Assembly (NCBI GenBank): GCA_002753515.1
Contig: PEAK01000044.1
Span: 1-32,679, forward strand
DNA length: 32,679 bases
Source: Magnetococcales bacterium
Lineage (GTDB): Bacteria; Pseudomonadota; Magnetococcia; Magnetococcales; UBA8363
Direction of reading: 5' to 3'
Part shown: piece after piece, positions 1 through 6,999 of the stretch
Numbering within the stretch: the stretch's first letter is position 1
How the letters are laid out: every line of letters begins with the position of its first letter
The notes under the pieces: model-generated
The model's database searches: none
Told to the model about the DNA's origin: nothing
Seen by the model: only the letters and a program-made list of their open reading frames with translations
Position numbers and translations under genes: made by a program

Positions 1-117
1 GCGGCTTCCTTCAGATCCCACCTCACGGTGGACACCCTTGCCGTCCGGCTAACAGTTCCCCTTGCCGGGCCTGTAGGGGACTTTCACCCCCAAGTAAGTG
101 CGCCCTGCCGGGCGCAC
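1..117 (-). mobile_element. Group II intron, 5' part (domain I), truncated by window edge
   Basis: Read on the minus strand from position 117, the sequence begins GTGCG, the conserved 5' boundary of group II introns. A short GC-rich hairpin follows, then a run resembling bacterial intron domain I: GTGAAAGTCC, then CTACAGGCCCGG, AACTGTTAGCC, GGCAAGGGTGTCC and CTGAAGGAAGC. I recognise this from memory of bacterial group II introns; no structure was computed. The intron leaves the window, so its maturase ORF and 3' end are not visible. It interrupts the transposase reading frame exactly at 117/118. Confidence 0.8.
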
Positions 118-326
118 AAAAGCACCATTTGTTCAGGTTGGACTTTGCCTTCCTGAAAAATCTCAATGGTCTTGCACCACGCAGCTTGTTGTGTGTCGTT
201 GATCTCACCAAGATACAAAACCTGTCGCTGGACATGTCGGTTCCCCTGAATGCGCCGATTTTCCACGATGCTCCAGTAGCGATGAATCTTGCCGTCCTTG
301 CGGCGAATTTTTGATCGAAGAAACAT
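118..326 (-). pseudogene. IS1634-type (IS4 group) transposase, N-terminal exon interrupted by a group II intron
   Basis: About 70 residues are present, beginning [19 protein letters not shown] and containing VENRR and [12 protein letters not shown], the characteristic N-terminus of IS1634-type DDE transposases. The open frame extends upstream to 380, but family members normally begin at the MFLR methionine (326). The frame runs into the intron boundary at 117 and would otherwise read about 20 intron-derived residues before a stop. Whether the gene is active depends on intron splicing and on the rest of the gene, which lies outside the window. The catalytic DDE residues are not visible. Confidence 0.75.
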
Positions 327-457
327 ACCCCGATTTTTCCGGATAACCTCATCCAGGTCAAACGGGTAGGTCGGCACCACAATGAGATTTTAGATTTATT
401 GGAAAGTGGAACCGTTGATAAGCTTTATTTTTCTGGTCCGGTTGCCCAGAAAATTTT

Positions 458-625
458 CTATATCAAGGGTCGAATTGCGAAAGACGGGTTAGCCATTTCC
501 CGGCGCCCGAGCAATGTCGTACTGATGAAAAAACGCGATTCGCGTTCATCATCGACGATCCAGGCTCCGCTAGATTTTGGATTCTGGGCAGTGGCTGCAT
601 CGAGGCCAAAAGCTTTTTGTCTCAT
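458..625 (-). CDS. Small ORF, 55 aa, unknown function, possibly truncated
   Basis: A 55-residue frame starts MRQKAFGLDAATAQ and ends at TAG. A good ribosome binding site (GAGGA, about 5 bases before the ATG) precedes it. The composition looks protein-like, with an acidic/basic stretch WIVDDERESRFF near residues 22-33. It lies just upstream of the transposase exon, so its true C-terminus may have been lost when the IS inserted. I recognise no family. The rest of the 381-823 stretch shows nothing I can support. Confidence 0.4.
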   Translation of the reverse strand: MRQKAFGLDAATAQNPKSSGAWIVDDERESRFFISTTLLGRREMANPSFAIRPLI

Positions 626-823
626 GGCTTCCTCATCGGACCCCTCTCATGTTTGGTTCGACGGGAAGTCTTTCACATGTATTTTTTTAGTTATGCGTGG
701 CAGGCTAATGACGTACTACGACAGACGTTTGGCTGACGATTGCATCCATTTGAGAAAGACGTTGGTGGCAATCACCAGCACGACTCCCAAATTTTAATGC
801 AATTATTGAACCATTTTTCCAGT

Positions 824-1339
824 TCACTCCTCCACCAACGCCTTGACGAAGACACACCGATCATCGCCTTTGCGGTAAAAATCCCGGTTGATGCCATCCA
901 TTCGATAGCCAACCTTGGTGTAAAAACGTCGAGCCGCTTCATAAGGCGGGGTGCTGGACGTTTCCAGGTATGAGCGCTTGGCACCAATCCCAACCATGAC
1001 CTCTTCGGTGGCGACTTGGATACGGGACGCCAAACCACTCCCTTGATATTCGGGCGTTACCGCCAGCCAGTAGAAATCAAACCTGCCATCGGTGGCGGCA
1101 ATGGGACCATAACAGGAGTACCCCGCCAGACGACCCGAAGGCAAGCGGGCAAACAGGAAAAAATAGCCCGATTTATCCCCTTGACCCAGTCGCGCCTCCA
1201 CCAACTCCACAGCCATATCCACTTCATCAGGGGTGAAATTGCCGCATTGGGTCACCAACACGCGAACCCGTTCCATATCATCCCTGACGACATGATCGTC
1301 AATTTTTATATCAAGAATTTGACACAGCGGCTCGTTCAC
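824..1339 (-). CDS. GNAT-family N-acetyltransferase, last gene of the aminomutase/ATP-grasp operon
   Basis: A 171-residue single-domain GNAT protein. The acetyl-CoA pyrophosphate loop is visible as VTPEYQGSGLASRI in the middle of the protein, preceded by the beta-strand FDFYWLAV. The C-terminal YEAARRFYTKVGY segment is also typical of GNATs. The start is GTG, immediately after the TAA of the upstream ligase, with a strong GGAGGAG site about 8 bases ahead, so translation is probably coupled. By analogy with the ablA/ablB pair (lysine 2,3-aminomutase plus beta-lysine acetyltransferase), it could acetylate beta-lysine or a product carrying it. The substrate is inferred from context only; the fold assignment is firm. 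Confidence 0.88.
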   Translation of the reverse strand: MNEPLCQILDIKIDDHVVRDDMERVRVLVTQCGNFTPDEVDMAVELVEARLGQGDKSGYFFLFARLPSGRLAGYSCYGPIAATDGRFDFYWLAVTPEYQGSGLASRIQVATEEVMVGIGAKRSYLETSSTPPYEAARRFYTKVGYRMDGINRDFYRKGDDRCVFVKALVEE

Positions 1340-2338
1340 TTAAATCTCCTCCGGCCAACCCAAAGCGGCCCGAACCAATCTTTCGATGAGTTGATCGTAT
1401 GTCAAACCCGACTGCAACACCGTCACCACAAACCCCGCCTCAGGCGACAAACAGGGATTGGCATTGATTTCCAGGATCCATGGTTGATTCAGAGCATCCA
1501 CGCGAAAATCAACCCGGACATACCCGGTCATGTTGAAGTGATTCCACACGGCCATGGACAATTCATGCAAACGCTGCAACAACAGCGTATCCCGTTCCGG
1601 AAACGCAAAACGTCGCGGGGTATGGTGATAACCAAAACTGGTCGCATCCCACTTGGCGGCATAATCAACAATTTTCAGGGCATCGTCGGGATAATCGACA
1701 AACAACATCTCCACCGGCGGGAAAACCTCCCCACCCCGGGGTGATTGTACGATGGAAACATTGAATTCCCGGCCAGGAATGTATTTTTCCGCAAAATGCA
1801 GGTGCTGTGATTCCCGGGCACGGAGCTCTAGAGCCTGGGCAACCTGAGCCGCCGGCACCACCGAAGAGGCATCCATGGACAGCGATCCATGCTCCCAAAC
1901 CGGTTTGACGATCCACAGATCATCGCCAGAGATGTCAGACCCGTCCCGGGACCAGGGTGGCGTCGGTAACCCGGCCCGATGCAACGCCTCTTTGCCGGCA
2001 ATCTTGGAATTCACCACCTCCTGGATGGGACCATTCACCCCGGTCAGGGGCACCCCCAGGGTGGCCAAATGATTGGCCGCCTCATGCGCCCGTCGCCCCA
2101 GCCCCCCCAGGCCCTCCACCAGATTGAAAACCACCTGGGGTTGCAGAGTTGCCACTTCCGCCAGTTCGCGCAGCTCCGGCCCCAGCGCCACAATAGAAGC
2201 CGCCATACCCAGGCGCGTCAGGCTGTCGCACACACAACGCGCCTGCTCGCGGGTATCCTCCTCATCGAGACTCGTCCCCCAGGCTCCATGCACCACCGCA
2301 ACAACAACGCGATTTCCCGACACCATCCCGCCCCTCAT
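1340..2338 (-). CDS. D-Ala-D-Ala ligase-like ATP-grasp protein (second ligase)
   Basis: About 332 residues with D-alanine-D-alanine ligase-like ATP-grasp architecture. An N-terminal Rossmann-like part carries VVHGAWG and NLVEGLGG. The ATP-binding lysine strand is LWIVKPVWEHGS, and the C-terminal metal-binding segment is VRVDFRVD followed by LEINANP. Such enzymes activate a carboxylate as acyl phosphate and join it to an amine. The chosen ATG shares its A with the TGA of the upstream ligase (TGATG). A second ATG at 2326, behind AGGGGCGGG, is an equally good start; an upstream ATG at 2374 would overlap the neighbour by 37 bases. It is unlikely to be the cell-wall Ddl, because it is paired with a second divergent ligase and an aminomutase. 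The substrate is unknown. Confidence 0.85.
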   Translation of the reverse strand: MRGGMVSGNRVVVAVVHGAWGTSLDEEDTREQARCVCDSLTRLGMAASIVALGPELRELAEVATLQPQVVFNLVEGLGGLGRRAHEAANHLATLGVPLTGVNGPIQEVVNSKIAGKEALHRAGLPTPPWSRDGSDISGDDLWIVKPVWEHGSLSMDASSVVPAAQVAQALELRARESQHLHFAEKYIPGREFNVSIVQSPRGGEVFPPVEMLFVDYPDDALKIVDYAAKWDATSFGYHHTPRRFAFPERDTLLLQRLHELSMAVWNHFNMTGYVRVDFRVDALNQPWILEINANPCLSPEAGFVVTVLQSGLTYDQLIERLVRAALGWPEEI

Positions 2339-3330
2339 CAACCCGGCTGCTGCGGTATCGACAAACGCTGACATCCCGCTGTCACGATCATCGCCATCAA
2401 CTCGTCGTAAGTCACTTTCATCAGACCGGCTATGATCGGCAGATCGGAATGGGTCCGATGCATTCCGGGCAACGGGTTGGCCTCCAGGAAATAAGGATTG
2501 CCCCGGGCATCACAACGAAAATCCAGACGCGCAACATCGCGGCATCCCAATGCCGCAAAAGCGGCCCGGCCCAAAGCCACCACCTGTTCCCCCACCGCAT
2601 CATCCGCCCGGTGATAATCGACCCGGGATTCACTCAACTCTTTGTTGGTCATGGTGTACACCTCAGCATCGGCACGGGCATTCAACACAATTTCCATCAC
2701 CCCCAACACATGGACATCGGGGACATTGCCGATGAAACCCACGGTGAATTCCCGCCCCGACAAAAAAGTTTCCACCAACACCGGCTGCCGATAACGCTCC
2801 AGTTTGGCGCGAATCACCCCTGGTAATGCCTTGCGCTCACGCACCAACGAATTGACATCGCACCCTTTGCCGGTTCCCTCCCACAACGGTTTAACGAACA
2901 AGGGCATTTCCAAATCGATGGCATCGATTTCGTCCGGAGAGGCCACCACGCGCCACGGGGCGGTGGGTATGCCCGCCGATGCCACCACCCGCTTGGCCAT
3001 GGACTTGTCCAACGTCAATGCCATGGTCAGGGGATCGGAAAACAGATAGGGTTGATCAAACAGTTCCAATACCGCTGGCACCTGGGCCTCGCGGCTCCGT
3101 CCCTGGAGCCCCTCGGCAATCGAAAACACCATATCCCATCGTTGACCCTGGGCAAGCCTGCGGGCCAACTGCTGCCCCCGCCCCACTCGTTCCACCTCAT
3201 GCCCCAGGCGAATCAACGATCCTTCAATATGCCCCAAGGTTTCCCGGGTATCAAACTCGACGACCTCCTCAGCGGTAAAGCCTTCGGCCAAATAATCGTC
3301 ACGTAAATCATAGACAAAGCCAATGCGCAT
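2338..3330 (-). CDS. D-Ala-D-Ala ligase-like ATP-grasp protein (first ligase)
   Basis: A 330-residue ATP-grasp protein of the D-Ala-D-Ala ligase type. Visible are the N-terminal MRIGFVYDLRDDY, NAEGLQG-like FSIAEGLQGRSRE near residue 70, the nucleotide-binding lysine strand LFVKPLWEGTGKG, the central VETFLSGREFTVGFIG, and the metal-binding ARLDFRCD followed by FLEANPLPG. A GAGGGG site lies about 8 bases before the ATG. It starts 27 bases after the aminomutase stop, and its own stop overlaps the next ligase start. Two consecutive non-identical ATP-grasp enzymes suggest two successive ligations in building a small peptide or conjugate. That role is inferred; the fold assignment is firm. Confidence 0.87.
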   Translation of the reverse strand: MRIGFVYDLRDDYLAEGFTAEEVVEFDTRETLGHIEGSLIRLGHEVERVGRGQQLARRLAQGQRWDMVFSIAEGLQGRSREAQVPAVLELFDQPYLFSDPLTMALTLDKSMAKRVVASAGIPTAPWRVVASPDEIDAIDLEMPLFVKPLWEGTGKGCDVNSLVRERKALPGVIRAKLERYRQPVLVETFLSGREFTVGFIGNVPDVHVLGVMEIVLNARADAEVYTMTNKELSESRVDYHRADDAVGEQVVALGRAAFAALGCRDVARLDFRCDARGNPYFLEANPLPGMHRTHSDLPIIAGLMKVTYDELMAMIVTAGCQRLSIPQQPG

Positions 3331-3357
3331 AAACCGATCCCCTCACCTTCAAAACAT

Positions 3358-4716
3358 TTATTCGGTCAAGGAATCGCTCGCCACACCATCAGGGTAACGA
3401 CAGGTACGTCCCTGATAGTTGGTTAACAGCAAATCGCCCTCTTCCCGCCGCAACGGCATCCCTGGCAACATGGGAATTTTGCCGCCATTGTCGGGGGCAT
3501 CGATCACATAAGTAGGGACCGCCAAACCCGAGGTGAAACCACGCAACTGACTCATGACCTCCAATCCTTTGGTGACCGGCGTCCGAAAGTGCGCCGAACC
3601 CGGGATTGGATCGCATTGGTAAAGATAATAAGGGCGCACCCGATGCCGCAACAACCCATGGTACAAGCGTTTCAAGGTTTGGGCATTATCGTTGATTCCC
3701 GCCAGCAACACCGTCTGCGACCCCAGGGGCAATCCTGCATCCGCCAGACGGCCCAAAGCCACGGATGCTTCGGGTGTCAATTCATCGGGGTGGGTACAGT
3801 GGATATTGATCCACAACGATTTAAACCGGCTCAACAACGACGCCAATGCCGGGGTGACCCGCATCGGCAACACCATGGGAACTTTGGTACCAATGCGCAA
3901 AATTTCCACATGGGGGATATCGGCCAGGCGCTGTAACAACACCCCTAATTCCTCATCACCCAGCGTCAAAGGATCACCACCCGAGATGACGACATCGCGA
4001 ATACGCGAATCGCTGGCGATATGATCCACCGCCTGCCGCCAATGTTGTCGGAATCCTTGTATTTTTTCATGCGGTTGCGTTCCGACCATACGGGAACGGG
4101 TGCAATAACGGCAATAGGTTGCGCACTGCCGGGTTGCCATCAACAAAACCCGATCCGGATAACGATGCACCAGGCCGGGAACCACCGTCCGATCCTCCTC
4201 ACCCAGGGGATCGACCAATTCCTCCTCACCGACAACCCGTTCCCCCCCCACCGGCAGATGCGTCCGACGCAAGGGATCGTCCCCGTTTTCGGGATCCATC
4301 AACGAGGCATAATAGGGGGTCAGTGCCATGGGAAGCTTGGGTTTGCCACGACCAAAGGCTTGCATTTCCTCCGCTGTCAAACGAAACAAGCGTTGCAATT
4401 CGCTCAACCGACGGATGCGATTTTTCAATTGCCAGCGCCAATCGTGCCACTGGCCAGGGGTGACATCGGGATAGTGCAGTGCGCGGAACTGCTGACTCCG
4501 CTCATTTTCAGGGAAGGTGGGCGACAGCCCGGGCAGGGAATGACAAAATCCAGAGAGGTGATCCGAGGAAAGGGTTCGCGTTACACGCCCACTTTCCGGA
4601 GGTTTGTCTTCCTGGTCGCCTGATGGTTCGTCGTCACTTTTGGGCATCCCTTCGGCATCCATCGGGCTACGGCTCGGCGCCTGACGGGCAGAACGGGTCA
4701 CTCTTGCTTTTCTCAT
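3358..4716 (-). CDS. kamA: Lysine 2,3-aminomutase-type radical SAM enzyme
   Basis: A 452-residue KamA-family protein. The radical-SAM cluster is C198-x3-C202-x2-C205 (RQCATYCRYCTRSR), followed by the GGDP motif at 246-249. Numbering from Clostridium subterminale, the lysine-recognising aspartates D293 and D330 and the PLP lysine K337 correspond in spacing to D369, D406 and K413 here (37 and 7 residues apart in both). This favours alpha-lysine to beta-lysine conversion over glutamate aminomutase or EpmB. Residues 1-90 form a polar extension. The frame is open up to 5022, but I chose the ATG at 4716 because AAGGGG stands 7 bases ahead and the aminomutase homology begins much later. It is the first gene of the four-gene operon. 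Confidence 0.9.
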   Translation of the reverse strand: MRKARVTRSARQAPSRSPMDAEGMPKSDDEPSGDQEDKPPESGRVTRTLSSDHLSGFCHSLPGLSPTFPENERSQQFRALHYPDVTPGQWHDWRWQLKNRIRRLSELQRLFRLTAEEMQAFGRGKPKLPMALTPYYASLMDPENGDDPLRRTHLPVGGERVVGEEELVDPLGEEDRTVVPGLVHRYPDRVLLMATRQCATYCRYCTRSRMVGTQPHEKIQGFRQHWRQAVDHIASDSRIRDVVISGGDPLTLGDEELGVLLQRLADIPHVEILRIGTKVPMVLPMRVTPALASLLSRFKSLWINIHCTHPDELTPEASVALGRLADAGLPLGSQTVLLAGINDNAQTLKRLYHGLLRHRVRPYYLYQCDPIPGSAHFRTPVTKGLEVMSQLRGFTSGLAVPTYVIDAPDNGGKIPMLPGMPLRREEGDLLLTNYQGRTCRYPDGVASDSLTE

Positions 4717-4815
4717 TTCAATCCCCTTGAAATCATTGTTATTTATAAGTACAACACCACCTTGTTCCCCTGATTTCACCGCCGATTTCTGACTTTCATA
4801 TAATCGGACCCGGTG

Positions 4816-4844
4816 GTTATAATCAAACACTGCGGGGTTGACAA
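4816..4844 (-). promoter_or_regulatory. Sigma-70-type promoter of the aminomutase operon
   Basis: On the minus strand, TTGTCA (4844-4839) and TATAAC (4821-4816) are separated by exactly 17 bases. A start site near 4809 would leave a leader of about 93 bases before the kamA ATG. The 4717-5071 stretch is AT-rich and holds no gene I can support; this promoter is its only recognisable content. Assigned by eye. Confidence 0.55.
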
Positions 4845-5071
4845 GGTTTTTTTTTATTTGCCACATTATTTTTTTCCCAAATGACGCTTTATGGCAATAA
4901 CGATCATTTTTGCAATATTTCCACGTATTTCGATCAAACGTCATCGGGTCTGGACTGTTCAATTGACGCCATAAAACACCCAGACGTGGGAGATCATGCT
5001 GGCAACAGATTATTGCAAGCAAGGGGAATGCCAGAAATTAACGATAGCGAACACAGTTCACCATGACATCG

Positions 5072-6259
5072 TTACATCCTTTGATCCAGATATTTTCCGG
5101 TTTCTTTGTGTGCGAATTCGGGAAGCACTTGGAAAAACAACCGAACAATGTCCTCTTTGGACCATCTCCCCTTGTGCCGCAGATGATCGACACCAGCCGC
5201 AAATTCGCCAAGACGGGCATCATCGAAGATGGCCGGGCTGTGGATGACGCCAATGGCATCAAAACGTTGCCAATCCACATGTTCCGTATGAGTATAAAAT
5301 TCCTCAAAATCTTTTTCCCCGGTGGTATCACTGGCGGAAAAATAACAGGGCCATTTTTTATCCGCGATCAATTTGTCGACGCTGTCCCTGGCTTCCTCTT
5401 CGCTGGCACATGCGACGGGCGTAAAGCCGAGACGGTGCAAATAGCGGACAGCAATTTCAGCAAAAGTTATCAAGTGCAATTTTTCGCTCAGTTTTGGAAA
5501 GAATATATTACGATTTTCACCCAGCAAACAGGACATGATGCACAATTCACCCGACTCCCGGGGGGTCACGAAATATCGTTTCACATCATTGGGTGCCGAA
5601 AAAGGCTGCCGTTTGGCAAAACGTTGATTAAATCCATGCAACAGGGATCCATCGGAAAAGGCGACGTTTGCAAAACGGGCGGTCGATACGTCTTGGGTAA
5701 GGCTTTCACGCATCAGAAACAATTCCATGATGCGTTTGCTGGCCCCCATCATGTTCACCGGATTGGCAGCCTTGTCGGTTGATACACAAAAATATTTGCG
5801 CGCCCCTGCCGCTTTGGCCAAGCGCAACGTTTTGACCGTATTCAATATATTGACGTTGATCAGGCGCATTAAAGTATAAGGATCCTTTTCGCTGCGGACA
5901 TGCTTGAGCGCCGACAGGTTGAGAACGTAGTCGTAAGGACCTTCGCAATCCATGAACACCTCGAACTCACGGCTGCCGCAGTCGATGGCGAAGGTGCGAA
6001 AATCGCCCGGCGTGTAACCCAGGGTACTGCGAATGTCCCGTACCAGTTCGACCATGTTGTTTTCACTGATGTCCACGACGTGCAGCGCCTTGGGATAGCG
6101 CTTGAACAGTTCTCGCGTCACCGCCTGACCAATCGAACCCGCTCCGCCGATTACCAGGAAGCGCGAACCTTGAACCAACTCCCTGAGAACACCGGCATGC
6201 CGGTCAATGTCCATGGCGAACAGGGGTGAATCCCTTCCAATCAATGAGAGAACATCCAT
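5072..6259 (-). CDS. CapD/FlaA1-like nucleotide-sugar 4,6-dehydratase
   Basis: A 395-residue extended short-chain dehydrogenase of the polysaccharide-biosynthesis CapD family. The NAD(P)-binding glycine motif GGAGSIG is at residues 38-44, ALKHVRSEKDP near 117-127, and the active-site region S160-T-D-K then MGASK at 171-175. In this family a methionine stands where other SDRs have the catalytic tyrosine, as here. Relatives remove water from UDP-GlcNAc to give a 4-keto-6-deoxy sugar for surface glycans. The roughly 130-residue C-terminal part is less familiar to me, so the exact sugar is uncertain. A weak AGGT site lies 9 bases before the ATG. It is divergent from gmhB. Confidence 0.85.
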   Translation of the reverse strand: MDVLSLIGRDSPLFAMDIDRHAGVLRELVQGSRFLVIGGAGSIGQAVTRELFKRYPKALHVVDISENNMVELVRDIRSTLGYTPGDFRTFAIDCGSREFEVFMDCEGPYDYVLNLSALKHVRSEKDPYTLMRLINVNILNTVKTLRLAKAAGARKYFCVSTDKAANPVNMMGASKRIMELFLMRESLTQDVSTARFANVAFSDGSLLHGFNQRFAKRQPFSAPNDVKRYFVTPRESGELCIMSCLLGENRNIFFPKLSEKLHLITFAEIAVRYLHRLGFTPVACASEEEARDSVDKLIADKKWPCYFSASDTTGEKDFEEFYTHTEHVDWQRFDAIGVIHSPAIFDDARLGEFAAGVDHLRHKGRWSKEDIVRLFFQVLPEFAHKETGKYLDQRM

Positions 6260-6335
6260 AATTTTTTACCTGTCAGCAAATTTTTTTGACTACTCGCCAA
6301 GGCAGCAACCATTTTCAACGGGCGCAACCCGGGTC

Positions 6336-6341
6336 TATACT
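6336..6341 (+). promoter_or_regulatory. Possible -10 element for gmhB
   Basis: TATACT lies 77 bases upstream of the gmhB ATG in the divergent intergenic region 6260-6417. No convincing -35 element stands at the right distance, so this is only a candidate. Confidence 0.25.
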
Positions 6342-6417
6342 TAATAGGATATGGTAATGGCGGTCCATACCATGCCAGCCCCTCTCACAACCCGATTCCA
6401 CAGAAAGTTCCTGACCC

Positions 6418-6999
6418 ATGACCACCCAGCAACGGCCCGCGCTGTTCCTTGACCGTGACGGGGTTATTAACAAAGAAATCAATTATCTACATAGGATAAA
6501 AGATTTTATTTTCCTGCCCGGGGTATTCGAAACCTGCCGCCTGTTTCAAGAGGCCGGTTTTGCCGTGATCGTCGTCACCAATCAATCGGGTATCGCCCGG
6601 GGATACTATACCGAGGAGGATTATGGCATCCTGACCGAGTGGATGCGACAGCAATTCATCCATGCCGGTGTCCCCCTGACCGATGTGCTGCACTGTCCGC
6701 ACCTCCCCGAAGCCCAGGTTACCCTATACCGGATGGCGTGTCCCTGTCGCAAACCCAATCCCGGCATGATTCTGGACGCGAGCCAACGCCACGGCATCGA
6801 CGTCAGCCGTTCCATCATGGTTGGCGACAAACTGAGTGACATCCAGGCCGGTCACAAAGCGGGAGTTGGTCATCTCGTCCTGGTACACAGCAGTTATGAA
6901 ATCACCTTGGAAGATGCCCAACGAGCCCATTATGTCGCGGAAGGCCTGGGGCAAACGACCGCTTTCGCCCATTGGTTCCTTCAGGGGCCGCCCCCATAG
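6418..6999 (+). CDS. gmhB: D-glycero-beta-D-manno-heptose 1,7-bisphosphate 7-phosphatase
   Basis: A 193-residue HAD-superfamily phosphatase. The nucleophile and acid aspartates are D12 and D14 in FLDRDGVIN, with TNQSGIARG at 54-62 as motif II. A zinc site typical of GmhB is formed by C93, H95, C108 and C110. RKPNPGM (111-117) and MVGDKLSDI supply the lysine and the metal-binding aspartates. It removes the C7 phosphate from heptose bisphosphate in the ADP-heptose pathway for the LPS inner core, in the cytosol. Its last 19 bases overlap the 3' end of the convergent gene. Full length for the family. Confidence 0.95.
   Translation: MTTQQRPALFLDRDGVINKEINYLHRIKDFIFLPGVFETCRLFQEAGFAVIVVTNQSGIARGYYTEEDYGILTEWMRQQFIHAGVPLTDVLHCPHLPEAQVTLYRMACPCRKPNPGMILDASQRHGIDVSRSIMVGDKLSDIQAGHKAGVGHLVLVHSSYEITLEDAQRAHYVAEGLGQTTAFAHWFLQGPPP

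Noticed and set aside
532-546. Hairpin AACGCG/CGCGTT followed by T on the minus strand, a terminator candidate for the acetyltransferase gene
   Set aside because: It has only six pairs, lies about 280 bases downstream and falls inside the small ORF at 458-625.
399-797. 132-codon plus-strand open frame
   Set aside because: No family resemblance, no ribosome site, and it is antisense to a better small ORF.
3358-4716. EpmB (elongation factor P beta-lysylation) as the role of the aminomutase
   Set aside because: The substrate-binding aspartates and the GGKIP context match lysine 2,3-aminomutase, and no epmA or efp gene is nearby.
4717-5022. N-terminal extension of the aminomutase
   Set aside because: It would cover the promoter at 4816-4844, is not protein-like, and a good ribosome site supports the later start.
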